From Zygnema cylindricum (Eukaryota > Streptophyta > Zygnematophyceae > Zygnematales > Zygnemataceae), in the NCBI GenBank assembly GCA_037447655.1, contig JBBHKE010001155.1, positions 299,409 through 363,408 of the forward strand: a stretch of 64,000 nt of DNA, in the 5' to 3' direction. The position numbers were made by a program, and so were the translations under genes. Shown here in pieces: positions 18,000-30,900 of this stretch. The stretch's first letter is position 1, and each line of letters begins with the position of its first letter. Below the pieces are notes generated by a model that did no database searches, was not told the origin of the DNA, and worked only from the letters and a program-made list of their open reading frames with translations.

Positions 18000-18711
18000 G
18001 ATAGTAAACCATCTGAGTGTCTTGCTACAAGTGTTGGGCTTAAAGCGTTACCCCCTCAAGGCATAAAACGTTAAATTGTAGTTTGAACGTTTTAAACCTA
18101 ATTATAACGTTTTAGAAGGTTACTTTACGTTTTCATTATTTGCTTTATAACAACATACCATGCATTAATAAGTGTACTTGGATGTTTGTCAAGATCTGTT
18201 TTAATTATTTAATATGGCTTTTCTTGTTATTTTTATAAATCATCTCAAAATAGATCCAAAATTGCTAAAAAAAAATGCCCTTGGTTCAGGTGTTGGCTTT
18301 CTTAACCGAATGACACGTTACTTAATAAGTAGTTGCTATATTTTCGCCCGTAAAATTAATTGTTTAGTTTAAAAAATCGCATATGTTTCGTCTAACTCTT
18401 TACGTCCGTAAATGTACGATGGATTTTTCAATTTAAAAGTACGTGTTTTATTGTATCGTATGATTTGTAAGTGTACAAGGATACAAACAATCTAACTTTA
18501 TTCAAGCTTTGGAAATTAAGACAGCGCTTTAACGTTCAAACAAAAATGATGTTACCATCTAACTCTAATGTTTTGCAACTCATTATGGGACACTTAGATG
18601 ATAAGTGTTATTAACATTAATAAGCGATATTGGGCAATAAAATATTATTCCACCGTCCATTGTTATTATAACGATTCACGCCATATTCCAACTTATGTTT
18701 TTTTTTTTAAC
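18000..18711. other. Intergenic, possible truncated TIR element
   Basis: AGTGTTGGGCTTAAAGCGTTAC near 18030 resembles the start of a hAT-type terminus and is followed by repeated AACGTTTTA words, but no matching right end was found. No gene is seen. Confidence 0.35.
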
Positions 18712-18989
18712 GAAATCATGTAGTTGCTTACTGACATCATTCCATTAAATAACACATAAAATGCCATATGGTAAAAAAAAATACTCCAATTAATTCTCAT
18801 AAGTTATTCACGCTGAAAATTCACTGACTTTAACAACAACAAGCAATGTGTTAAAACGGACATGATTGCCCCTAATAAGGTAGGAGATTAGTGTTGTGTA
18901 ACATATCGTCGTGGACCGAAAGGTTGGGCTTATACCAATTATGTCATATTATTATTATCTAAAACCGCCATTCCGATCGTATATAATAT

Positions 18990-19905
18990 ATTAGACCTTG
19001 TCAACATTTCAACCCACTCTCGAGTGACAAATAGTTTCATGGGTTTGTCGTTGATGGATCGTATGGGTATTTTTATTAATAATCAAAATACCTGAATTGG
19101 TGTTGGGGCATTAACATAAAGTCGATATTTAAACAACTAATGGTGCATACTTAAAAACCAACATGTTAAAAAAAAACACAATATACATTATTCGCTATGA
19201 ATGTAACCGTTGTTGAGATGTACTTCAAAATAATTAGCTAATAACCAAAAAAACAAAATGGAATTTTGGGAATGACCTATATAATTATAAAGTAACTCAC
19301 CTCATGTTATCGAACCGTCACTATTCATCATATGTCATGCACAAAATTTATCGGGGATCGTACACATAATTTGTACGATATGCAATGCATTATGATTACG
19401 GATAAATACTTGTGAGTAATACCACTAACGTTGTTAAGACCTTGTCAACATGCTTCCTCCACTCTCGAGCAACAAAAAAAAATCATGGGTTTGTCGTTGG
19501 TAGACCATACGGATATTTTTAGTAAAAATCGAATACTTTAATTGACGATGGGCCATTGACGTTAAGTCGTTACCTAGGGAGTTAATGGTGCATATTTAAA
19601 AAGCCAACATGTAAAAAAAAGCACAATATACATCTTTCGTTATGAATGTAACCATTACTTTTGTCATGAATGTAACCATTAATGGGATGTAGTGCTGTAA
19701 AATAATTGGCTAATGACCAGAAAAACGAAAGGGAATTTTGGGAAAGGCCTCTACGACTTTCTATTAACTCACCTCATATGTATCAAACTGCCACTATTCA
19801 CCATATTTCGTGCACAAAACTTACTAGATACCATGTAGAGAAGTTGTATGCCATATAATGTACTTCGAGTATAGACAATACTTGCGAGTAAAACTACTTA
19901 CACTG
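18990..19905. repeat. Two about 450-bp sub-repeats inside unit 1
   Basis: The block beginning ACCTTGTCAACATTTC at 18996 recurs at about 19440. Both contain CTCTCGAG(T/C), CATGGGTTTGTCGTT, GCCATTGACGTTAAG-like and GTTATGAATGTAACC words in the same order. Unit 2 has the same pair at about 22145 and 22585. The sub-repeat doubling therefore predates the larger duplication. Confidence 0.75.
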
Positions 19906-20303
19906 TCATACCAATCTTGGCGAAGAGTGAATGAAATATTCCCATTTTTTTTTTGTTATATATTTGTATCTCGCTTACTACACTTTCACTAAATGCAAAA
20001 CTCATTGCTCAAAATATGAAGTAAATTGAAGTTGAGAACGGGGTTGAATAAATTCCAATGGAATATAATAGAGTCGGGAATCTAGTCAAGTGGCGTTGAA
20101 TGAGTTGAACGGATTGACATAAAGCATAATGGAAAAATTAAAACTTACAGAGATAGCACAAACTTAAAAAATGTGGTAAAGACTTACATTTAATTGTGCA
20201 CGGGGTGTTTGGATTTTTGAACGTGTTTTGGAAATTCAAGAAATGAGAATGATTAAACAAGATAATTTTTAATGTTTGAACGGTAGTTCAGTACAGTATT
20301 GTA

Positions 20304-20517
20304 CATCTTGAATCGTTACTAGAGTACAAGTTTTTTTAGCGTATAGGAATAGTTACCGTTATTAACGCTAGTTGGGAATTTGGAAATTTTGAAAGAAATC
20401 GTCTACTCTAATTAGGAATAAGGTTTTTTGTAAATAGTATGGAATATTATATTTGAGAATTTGAAAAAAAGAAGGTACCCGAATTAGCGTTCAATACGCT
20501 AATAACGATTCACGGTG
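20304..20517. mobile_element. TA-target MITE, family A copy 3 (with empty paralogous site)
   Basis: It starts CATCTTGAATCGTTACTAG and ends CTAATAACGATTCACGGTG, flanked by TA. The paralogous position in unit 2 (about 23681) reads GTATTGTAGCTGAAAC. Here the sequence is CAGTATTGTA, then the element, then TAGTTGAAAC. Exactly one TA has been duplicated. The interior is shared with the copy at 41512 (AATTTGGAAATTTTG, AAGAAATCG). Confidence 0.92.
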
Positions 20518-20631
20518 TAGTTGAAACAAGCAGGTTTACGGGGCCACCGTGTAAACCCAACACAATTGAGATCGGTTTTCAGAAGTCAAGCTGTCCAAGG
20601 TTGTCGATATTTGTGTGCCGTCAATTTTTAC

Positions 20632-21621
20632 CATAGTTCAAAAGTAGGCGTTTTTATGGTAGACCTTTGGTAGGTGCCTTTATCGTAAGTTGTGTTATGG
20701 GCTTTTCACGTGATATTCATAGATCGCTACTTTGATCAACGACCGTCCGATCGTCCAAATATGACGGTGTAAATATATTTTTTTGGTCCGAATGTTTTAA
20801 TTGGTATGAATAGGTCCGAATACAATATGTGTCTTAAGGTCATATTGTATTCGGACCTATTCGAACCAATTAAAACATTCGGACAAAAAAATGGACCAAT
20901 TAAGACATTCGGACCAAAATTTGTTATTAACACCGTCAGATTCGGACAATTGGACGGTCGCTGATCAAAGTACACTGTCAATCGCTATTAGAGTATATAA
21001 CGCCAATTCGGTGCCCTTTTTTCAAAAAATAAAACATGAAATACAATCCATAATTATATTTTTTGCATTATTCTATTTTTTGTTTTTTTCAATTAGCGTT
21101 AATAGTGGAAGTTCACTGTGATGGAAATAGTATGGCATACGGACAGGGTTTCTCCGTATGAAATGGTACTTTTTGAATTACAAAAGCATAAAAAGACACT
21201 TAACATTATTGCGCACACATGTGAATGTGCACTGGAAGAAAGAGAAGCAAACTCGTCGACAAAAATCACGTTCTCATATGTTCGTCCGTCGACCGTGTGA
21301 ACAGCGCGACGGCGTACGAATTGTCAGATTTTGTACGGATACATATATTACTGTAGACATCGAAAGGGGCGGGTATTTATTATTCAGGACAACCCAAAAT
21401 ACAGTTAGGGATTAATTAGTATATATATATTTTTTCAAAAAAATAAAATTCCCGATTAGTGTTAATAACACTATTTTGTTTTTTACGCTATTTATTCCTT
21501 TACTCTAATAGCGATTGACGGTGTAGCGATCCAAGAAGATCACATGAAAAGCCCATAACACAACTTACGATAAAGGTGCCGACCAAAGGCCTACCATAAA
21601 AACGCCTACTTTTGAACTATG
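20632..21621. mobile_element. hAT-like foldback MITE, family B copy 3, split by a nested MITE
   Basis: Termini are CATAGTTCAAAAGTAGG and its inverse. The element is interrupted at 20973-21523 by a family A MITE; without it the element is about 437 bases. The two halves carry inverted GACCGTCC...GGTCCGAATG and CATTCGGAC...GACGGTC arms. Unlike copies 1 and 2, its flanks (ATTTTTAC left, GTTTGAAG right) do not form an 8-bp duplication. The paralogous site in unit 2 lacks the element (TTTGTACCAGGCTTGAAG). Confidence 0.8.
20973..21523. mobile_element. TA-target MITE, family A copy 4 (long form, nested)
   Basis: It starts CACTGTCAATCGCTATTAG and ends CTAATAGCGATTGACGGTG, with TA on both sides. It sits inside a family B element. 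The uninterrupted copy at 8339 reads GATGAAAGTAGCGATCTAAG, whereas here GATCAAAGTA is followed by the MITE and then TAGCGATCC. The insertion therefore duplicated only TA. Its interior (CACGTTCTCATATGTTCGTCC, CGACCGTGTGAAC) is shared with the copy at 46326. Confidence 0.92.
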
Positions 21622-21868
21622 GTTTGAAGAAATATGTACGTGTTTGTACTTGCTGCCGTAAGCGCTCTTGCAGAGCCAAAATACTGAAATAGTCCTTAAA
21701 CGAAAATTAAATTAAATCGTTTCCCATGATCCCGTCCAAAATCGTTTCTTGGGGGTAATAGCTATTCATTGTGGACTGTGGTCCCGCTTGAAGTTTGGAG
21801 TTTACGAGCAACAATTCCCATGAAAATTGCCGTTCAATTTCCGTCAACGAGACAGGCGACGCTTGGCA

Positions 21869-24030
21869 ATCATGAAACAGCTTACTGACATTATTCGAGT
21901 AAGTGACCCATAAAAATCCCACGTGGTCAAAAATATTTAATGTAATTAATTCTCATAAGCTATTGACATTGAAAATTCAACGACTTTAATAACAATGCAA
22001 TGTACTCAAATGAAAGTTATGATCCTAATAAGGTATGAGATTAGTGTTGTGTAACATATCACCATGGACCGAAAGTTTGGGCTGATACTAATTACGTCGT
22101 ATTACTATTATCTAAAATTGTCATTCCAATCGTACATAATACGTAAAACCTTTTCAGCATTCCAGCTCCATTCTCGAGCGACAAAAAAAATCATGGGTTT
22201 ATCGTAGGTGGACTGTGCGAGTATTTAAAAAAAAAAACTAAATACCTAAATTGGCGTTAGGCCATTGGCGTCAAGTTCATACTTGAAAAGTTAATGGTGC
22301 ATACTTCAAAACCAACATGTTAACAAAAAAACACAATGTATATTATTCGTTATGAAAGTAACCATTACTAGGGTGTAGTATTGCATAATAATAGACTACT
22401 AACCGAAAAAACGAAATGGAATTTAAGGAATGACATATACAACTTTATATCAAATCACCTCGTATGTATCTAACTGTCACTATTCATCATATGTCGTGCA
22501 CAAACTTATCGTTGACCTTACGCATACATGCACTCTACCATGAATGTATACAACACTCGCGAGTAAGACCATTAACATTGTTAATACCTTTTCAACATTT
22601 TCACTCCACTCTCAAGCGACAAAAGGTTTTATGGGTTTGTCGCTGGTAGACCGTTCGAGTATTATTATTAAAAAACGAACACATGAATTGACGTTGGGCC
22701 ATTGACGTTAAGTTAAAATTTAAGGAGTTAATGGGGCGTACTTAAAAACCAACATGTAAAAAAAAAGCACACGATACATTATTCGTTATGAAGGTAACCA
22801 TTACTAGGGTGTAATGATGTAAAATATTTGGATAATGACCAAAACAACGAAATGAAATTTCGGGGAAGGCTTTTACAACACTCAAGTAACTTACCTCGTT
22901 TGTATCAAACAGTCGCTATTCACCATATGTCGTGCACAAAACTTATCGCTATTATGCAAAAAAGTTGTATGGCATGCACTATACTACGAATATAGACAAT
23001 ACTTGCGAGTAAGACCACTTACGCTTTTATACCAATATTGGCGAAGAGTGAAGTAAATATTCCCAAAATTGTGTTTGTTGTATATTTGTATCTCGCTTAC
23101 TACACTTTCACTAAATGTTAAACTCACTGCTCGATATATGTAAGTTAGTTGAAGTTGAAAACGGGGTTAAATAAATTCCAATGGAATATAATAGAGCTGA
23201 AAACTTAGTCAAGTGGCATTGAATGAGCTAAATGGATTGAAATAGAGCATAATGGAAATATCAGAGACAAATACATTTGAATGGACTCAAATAGAGTTTA
23301 GTAGAGACAAATGGAGGAAAACGGACCCGGATAGAGTAGACTATAATTAATTATAAAACATACAATGTCACTGATTTCCGGAAGCCAATCTCTAAATCGA
23401 AAGGTAACAATCGTCATCTTTGAAAGTTATATTTCAAATTCCATATCGAATAAAAGGTGTGATGCCATTTTTTTAAGTTTCATTAAGTTTTGATGATCCA
23501 TACTCTGATTAAAACCTTATGGAGACAGCACAAACTTAAAATGGGTGGTAAAGGCTAACATTTAATTGTGCACGGGGTGTTTAAATTTGTGCACGTGTTT
23601 GGAAATTTAAGAAGTGTGAACGATTAAACAACCAAATTTGGAATGTTTGAACGGTTCAGGTAGGTATTGTAGCTGAAACGAGCAGGTTTACGGGGCTACC
23701 ATGAAAACCCAACACAATTGAGATCGGTTTTCAGAAGTCAAGCTGTCCAAGGTTGCCGATATTTGTGTGCCGTCAATTTGTACCAGGCTTGAAGAAATAT
23801 GTACGTGTTTGTACTTGCCGCCGTAAGCGCTCTTGCAGAGCCAAAAGACTGAAATAGTCTATAAACGAAAATTAAATTAAATCGTTTCCCATGATCCCGT
23901 CCTAAATCGTTTCTTGGGGGTAATAGCTATTCATTGTGGACTGTGGTCCCGCTTGAAGTTTGGAGTTTACGAGCAACAATTCCCATGAAAATTGCCGTTC
24001 AATTTCCGTCAACGAGACAGGCGACGCTTG
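21869..24030. repeat. Tandem segmental duplication, unit 2
   Basis: Direct, diverged copy of 18712-21868 without the three later insertions, so it serves as an internal pre-insertion reference. It includes the two ACCTTTTCA sub-repeats (about 22146 and 22586) and ends at CGAGACAGGCGACGCTTGTCGG. It is non-coding. Confidence 0.8.
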
Positions 24031-24951
24031 TCGGATTCAGCCGTTAGGCACAATTTGCCGGCGACAGCACTATATGCGAAAGAAACTCAGCGATTTAGGA
24101 TTTTGACTGCATGACTTTACGTTAGTCCTTCTCTAGTTCCACATGAAAACTCAAACACGATGAGATCGATCCAATCATTTTCCGCCACGCTCCATTGCAT
24201 AGTCTAGAAATAATCGATTTACGGAATAGCCAACAATAGATATTACACGCTTTTCCGACTGGCCAGGAGTGCACATGGAGTGACGGAGCTGAGCCCTTAA
24301 ATTTTCAACCTCCCGAATCCCAATCGTCCTTGGACAAATAAGATTCTGTCGCAGCCTCAAAGGGTGACCTCAGGATGACGTATAGCAATTTATTACTGTT
24401 GAAATCGGACCACTTGGAGCCGTTACAAGTGCGAGCGACTGGACGGAACGACTAACGACGTACAGCGACGATGGACGGATTTTCGTCGACATTCTACGGT
24501 GGTCACGCGTGTTCCATGTGTTCCAGAGCTGGAAAACTAGGAACTAGGGTTCTATGTGTACTGACGGTTACAAATGCGAAGAACTTAAGTGTGAACTGTC
24601 GAAATTGAGACTTTTTCAATCCCTTTTGAGATCCCACCTACAGCAATCTCATCTTGGCTGCCGGAGTCATTGCTTAGAAAACTCTTAGATTGTAAGAAAA
24701 TTAGAAAACTCTTATTTACAATGCACATCCATCCTTATAATTTTTTGCACCAGAGTTCACATCTGTTCTCAAGACTTACGCCATGTTGTTTCATTGCCTG
24801 TTTCCCGCTTTTGATGGTAAAAAAAGAATGATTTTTGACTTAGTCTTAGTCTGATTGTTTATTTTCTTCTTCATTAACCCTCTGCTATTCTTTTTATTTC
24901 TTAAATCCTCAGTTTTTGAAACAATTTTTGCTTCATTTTTAGTTTCAAAAC
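24031..24951. promoter_or_regulatory. Upstream region of ankyrin-CCCH-RRM gene
   Basis: Single-copy sequence between the duplication and the ATG at 24952. The last about 110 bases are T-rich and end in a CATTTTTAG that could be the acceptor of a 5' UTR intron nine bases before the ATG. No TATA box or other promoter motif is certain. Confidence 0.4.
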
Positions 24952-27900
24952 ATGTCTACCAGTTCTAGTAAATCACCTCTGTCAGAATGGATTGCCAGTT
25001 GTATCCAGGAAGACAACTCTCAAGAGGTTCAAATCAGTTTAGAAGAAGAAAGAAAGAAGTTAGGGATGAAAAATGCCATTTCCAAGCCTGTTTCAACAAA
25101 CAAGCGTAAAAAAAACTTAAAAGATAAAGATAAAGATAAAGCAGTTGTTTCCAAAGAGGAAACTTTGTATGCCACTTTTATTCGAAACATAGTTTTTTTA
25201 GCTTGCTCTCATGACGCCGTTAACTGCGTTCGTCTTCTAATAGTAGGAGATGAGGAACAGGGACAGGTAGGATCTCCCTCTTTCTTGCTCTTCTTCTTTC
25301 TCTTCCTCTCTCTTCCTCTCTCCCCTTCTTGCTCCCCCCTTCCTCCTCTCTCTCTCTCGCTCCCCCCCCTCTCTCTCTCGCACACCACATTCGCACCAAA
25401 ACTTGGACAGGTAGGATACCAAGGGACCTCATCCCCTCTCCCCCTCTCCCCCCCTCTCTCTCTCATCATCGCTCCCTCTCTCACTTAAAAGCTTGCCAAA
25501 TTCTGAAGGCCTACATTAGCTGAAACAGATCTGAATACAATAGTAGGAACAACAAATAAGGAATTTTGAGGAACAACATATGCAATACAGTTATATGAAT
25601 GCTCAAAGATGGAGTTCCTCACCTGATATTCTTCTGTCTTCTTGTAATTCTTAATTTTTTGTACATGAAGCGATTGCTGGATAGGCTCAGAGCAAGGGAG
25701 AGAGAGCGATAGATAGAGAGAGAGTGAGAGATAGAGATAGATATTGGGTGAGAGAGAGAGAGAAGGGGGGAGGGGGAGAGGGCTCGGGGAGAGGGAGAGG
25801 GCTTGGGGAGAGGGAGAAGGCTTGGGGAGAGGGGGAGGAGGAGAGGGAGGGGAGAGGGAAGGCGAGGGGGAGGGGGATAGGGGGAGAGAAAGAGAATGAA
25901 GACAAAGGAGGAGCTAGAGAGACTTGTAAATTTGGATGAAACGAAAAAGGTCTTCCAGAATTAGTTTTGAAACATTCGTTTTTTTTTCTTAGCTGAGTTT
26001 GTTGTCGTTTTTGAATGCCTTAGGGTTTCTGCCCACCCTCTTAATTTGTCTTTTGTCTTTTCTATGATAAAAAAACATTTTAAATCAAAACAACATGTCA
26101 TGTTTCATTTTTTTTTTATAATAGAAAAACATCCGTCGTTTTTTAGTAACAAATGGGAAGGATTTGATCCAGAGGTGTAAATTGACCCTTCTTTTTCAGT
26201 ACTATTTTTTAGAACCATTTTAACACTATTTTTAGTACTTGTTTTCGTAAAATCATTTAGTGGACTTTTTTTTTCTGTTTAGGAGAAATTGGGGAACCTA
26301 AAGAGCTGCAGAGGGTCGCATGGAAACAAAGAGGAGAAGAGGGGGAGGGAGGGAGGGAGGGAGGGATGGAAGGGAGAAAGAGGGGGAGAGAGAGGTGGGA
26401 AGGAAGGGGAGAGGGAGGGAGGGGAGGAAGGAAGGGTGGAGGAAATGGAATGAGGAAATGGAGATGGAACCTGTTTATCCCGCAGAGACGTTGCCACCGG
26501 AATCAGGGGTCGGAAAATGATGGGAGGGAGGGGGGAAGGGTGGGAGGGGGGAAGGGTGGGAGGGTGGGAGTGAGGAAGGAAAATAGGGGAGGAGGGGGGT
26601 AGAGGGTGAGGGGGAGAGAGAGAGGGGGATGCGGGGGGAGGAGGGAGGAGGGAGGGGGAGAGGGAGAGGAAGATGAAGGGAGAGGAGGGAGAGCCTTTTG
26701 CTGTCACCAAGGTTTATGTTTAAAAGAAGGAGCTAGTTAGAAAGGTTGCCCGTGCTAGATTTGCCGGTATCGGTGGAGAGATGTCGAATAACTTTATCAC
26801 CTTGTAGTCAGCTCCACGAAGCGAGGGAATCTTGAGTTATAGGAATTTTTGCATATTGGCATCCTGATTTTTTTTTGCAAAGAAGTTAGCTATCATTGAA
26901 TTGAACGTCAAAGCTCCAATAGAAGAAGGGATATTGTCATGATTATACACAGAAACCATCGTAGAATTTAGTCTGAAGCAGTTATTGTCTGACTTGTCTA
27001 TTCTTAGAAACAGGAATGCTCTTTGGAAAGTTATGGAAGGAAAGACAAGTGTAATATTTGCTGGTGCTGCTGATTGAGGCTGTAGTACATGTTAATTTTG
27101 CATTTTTTGTTGTGTGACGGTTTATTGTTTCCATTTTTGATTCATTTTCCATTTTATTTTTGCACTGTCTGTTAGAATTCACATCTGTGCTATATGACGG
27201 TTTTTTGACATCTTTGATTTGATATTGCAGTTTAAATTTGCATTTTGTGTTGTACGATCGCTGATTGTTTGCAGTTTTGATTCAAATGATGGAATGTATA
27301 TGTAAGGTTTGGTGGGAGAAAAAAGGCTTTTAAGGATGGTAGAGAAAAAGAATATCGATATCAGAAAATTATCAATATCAGTTCTTTTTTGAACTGTCTT
27401 GATTTTAGGGTTTGCAGGTACCTGTGGATACAGTTGATAACTCGGGATGTACGGCGCTTCATCAGGCGGCCAGACACCAGAGGTACTGTGGACTCCCGCT
27501 TCATTTCTGCAGAGATGCAAGCGTCAATTTGGGGGGATTGAGGAGGGAGGAGGGAGGATGAAAGAAGGGGAGGGGGAGGGGAGAAGGGGAGGGGGAGGAG
27601 AGAAGGGAGAGGGGGGAGGGAAGAAGGGAGAGGGGAGGGGGAAGGGGGTTCAACATGTTGCACAAGGTTTAAGTAATCATTTTGTTTTTTTGTTTTTTTT
27701 TGCAGCACACATTGCATAGAACTACTTTTTCAAAACGGAGCAAGTACTTCTATTAGGAATAAACAAGGGTTTTGTCCACTAGAGGAAGCGCTTCATAGTT
27801 CTAACCTACAGGTAGGTGACGACAGGTTTAGGGTTCAATTCTCACAAATATTCCAATGTATCTCTAATAATTGTTGTGGCAATTTGTGTTAAATCTGTTC

Positions 27901-30900
27901 GCCTATTTTTTGGTGAATCTGGTGACAATTTATATCTAAGAGTTTCGTAATACTAAAGAAAATGTTTCTGTTGGCATGACACTTGAGAAAATGACAATAT
28001 TAGAAATTACCAATATTGAGTTTTTGGTACCGTGTCATAGGAAATAATTGTGTTATAAAACACAATGGGATTCTGCTTTACCAAAAACTCAATATTGGTA
28101 ATTTCTAATATTGTCATTTTCTCAAGTGTCATGCCAGCAGAAACATTTTCTTTAGTATTACGAAACTCTTAGATATAAATTTTAAAAGAGTTGTTTACTT
28201 TACTTTCTATTTTGTATTGAAGTGTTAGAAATTGATGTTGGAAAGACCAAAAATATTGGAAAGCTCGCTTAAATTAGTTAGATTATGGAAATATTCGAGT
28301 AAGGAGACAAAATCTCTTGTGGAATTTAGTTCAGCAAGGTTTATGATGCTCGCTATATCAGGTCCAATAAAATAACTGCTGATTTTTGTAACTTCTTATT
28401 TCGTGTTGCAGATAGATTTTGGGCCAGAAACATCATCGAGAACTATCGTGGAAAGACTGCGGGAGAAGGATTTGACTTCTGTTCGTATTATTGCAGAAGT
28501 AAGCCTTTGTACTTGCCATAAATCTTGAAATCAGGGAAACCCCTTGTCGTCTTGGCGAACCTCTTTGTAGGTTAATAATAGATTCTGTGGGCAATCACAT
28601 TATCTTAGCAGCCACCCTCTCCAATTCAAATCCGGCTCAATATTTTTTAATTTGCGTAGTGTATATTGAACTTTTGACAATGGGTTTTTAAAAATTTGAA
28701 CTTTGTAGAATACCGATGACAAAAAGTACAGGTTTGAAGCTTTCTATTGGCGGATAATATATTGTCATCTTAGGGCAAATTGACGTGTATTATCTGAACT
28801 TCCGAACTTTTGTCACAGAACAATAATAAAATAGTTCAATTCGATTATACCTTATTTATTTAAAGTTCATAGAGGTGGCTGTTGCGGTAGGCAAATTATG
28901 GGAAACTCATAATTGAACATGTATGATCTGTCCGTTGCTGGTCACTGTTGCCCATATGTTTATCCATAAAATTTCAATTGGGGAGAATCAGTAAACCACC
29001 ATCTGATAGCAATCACGAATCCTAGTTTATCATTATCGACATGTTTTTTGGGAGGCTGGCGCGGCATTTAGTCTTCTGGACAGTTCAATCAGTAGCTGAT
29101 TGATAAATATAAAGACATACTAGTGTTCTTATGAGCTATTGGATTGAAATTGACTTCCTGAAAATTTTCGTTATAAGTATGTAAAGGTTCTAATATTCTC
29201 AGAAACTTTTGTGACGAAGTTGACTCCCTGGATTTTACATTTTCGTTATCTGTAAAAGTGCAAATTAGGATCAAGGTGTCACTTGTGTCTTGCATGGGAG
29301 GTATAATTTTTAGCACTTATTGCCTCGGGCTTTAACGTTATGTCTTTTTTTTCAATGCTTCTTACCCTGTTAGTCAAATCACGTACTGGTTCTGAGTTTT
29401 CATCATCAGTAAAGAAGAAAAGTCGTGTCACAAATAACCTGTGTATAGCAGGGATGCATAGAAACATAATTGCTAGCACATATTGCCTCTGGGTCTCCAC
29501 ATCAGGCTTTGCAGTTTAAAAGTGTTTTCTGTGAGGCAATCCTTGTACACGGTCTGGGCTGGGTGTGGTTTACAGCTCCGTGTTTTTTATCTTCCTGTCT
29601 CTCTGATTTGTGTCTTCGGTAGATCTCTAAGCAGCATATTTGCTTTTTCTAGACTTGATAAAAAAGTGAGAAGTAGCGTTATTCAGGAACCACAAAAATA
29701 CAAAAACAATTCTGTCATAAAACCCCTAAAAAGATCCTCATTTTAAGAACGAGTCTGTTCTCATTCTTGCTTTGTTGCTTGTCTCTGTTTGGATGGACGC
29801 AGAAAAGTAAAGATTTACTGGTGCGTGTCGCCTTTCAGTTAGCATCGCAGTTGGAGTTAGTTCCACTTGTAGCTCTTCTTCTTGTCTCACGGGCCTCATT
29901 CGTCAATAGTGTGGCACGTGGGTCAGATTATACAGGTTGTGAAGATGAGGGATCAGGTACACTAATTGATCTGCTAGTAGGAAAAATTATCCGATTGGGT
30001 AATGCTCATGATAGACTAAAACAAAAGCAGTTGGATGCGACCGGACTTTATGCTTGGGGAGGAGCTCTAGAGAATACGTCGACAACTCAATTAGTTACAG
30101 AGGAAAGTCCATTGAGATGGACTGCCATTAAAATATTGGAAGCTGTGTTATGTTTCAATCCGAAGCTTTCAGCTCATCCTCAGAGTTCAGAAGTGGGCCC
30201 ATTATTGAGAGCAGCTCAAGCCAATGATGCTCCATTGGTAGAACTTTTTATGGACGCTGGAGCAAATGTGAACGAGACCGATGTGGATGGAAATACTGCT
30301 TTACACTGGGTTTTGCGACAGGTACGGCCAAAGCCCTTAACAACTCTTAAAAAACGGTCGTTTCAGGCTCAAATGTTCCCCTACAATAGTAGCTTGCAGG
30401 ATCTCTTTAATTTATAATCAAAGAGACAGCAACTATGGTATTAAAAGTATCCAGAGTCAGGTATGAACCCTAAGGTTAATTTAAAGAGAACAATATAATG
30501 TCGTTAAGATCTGATTGACTAATGTTTCATTGTCACCCTCACAGTGTAAGCTCTTGTGGGTGAAGAAGTCTATTCAAAATTTTGATGTATAGAGGCAATC
30601 ATGAGCATGACTTTGGATGCAACCAACATAATGATGTCTTTTTGAATTTTTAAGTGTAGGATGTTTGTTGGTGAAGGATACATGTATCAGTGATTTTGAG
30701 GTAATAAAGCTAAGGCTCCAACATTTTGAAGTAGATGTATTTTGTTTCGCTGTTCTGGTTTTGGAAAACTTATTGTCTTTCCCTCTTTCCGTGTGTAGGC
30801 AACTCCTGGTAATCGAAGGGAAGTGGACAATCGACTGGTTAAGCTTCTGTTGGAGGCAGGGGCAAATGTTCTCCATGGGAACAAACTTGGAGCAACTCCT

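Larger units (their letters stand above)
18712..21868. repeat. Tandem segmental duplication, unit 1
   Basis: About 3.16 kb that aligns with unit 2 (21869-24030). Shared landmarks in order are a TTACTGACAT start and GAGATTAGTGTTGTGTAACATATC. Then come two sub-repeats beginning ACCTTGTCAACAT and containing CATGGGTTTGTCGTT. Last are a GAGATCGGTTTTCAGAAGTC block and an end at CGAGACAGGCGACGCTTG. Unit 1 is about 1 kb longer because it has gained a family A MITE (20304-20517) and a family B element with a nested MITE (20632-21621). No protein is encoded. It is probably an old, unclassified non-coding transposon or repeat. Confidence 0.8.

Noticed and set aside
18025-18600. Additional hAT element starting AGTGTTGGGCTT
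   Set aside because: Only one end was found, with no matching inverted end or target duplication.
26279-26710. Open frames through GGGAGG tracts in the ankyrin-CCCH-RRM intron
   Set aside because: Low-complexity purine repeat, flanked by clear intron boundaries of a gene on the plus strand.
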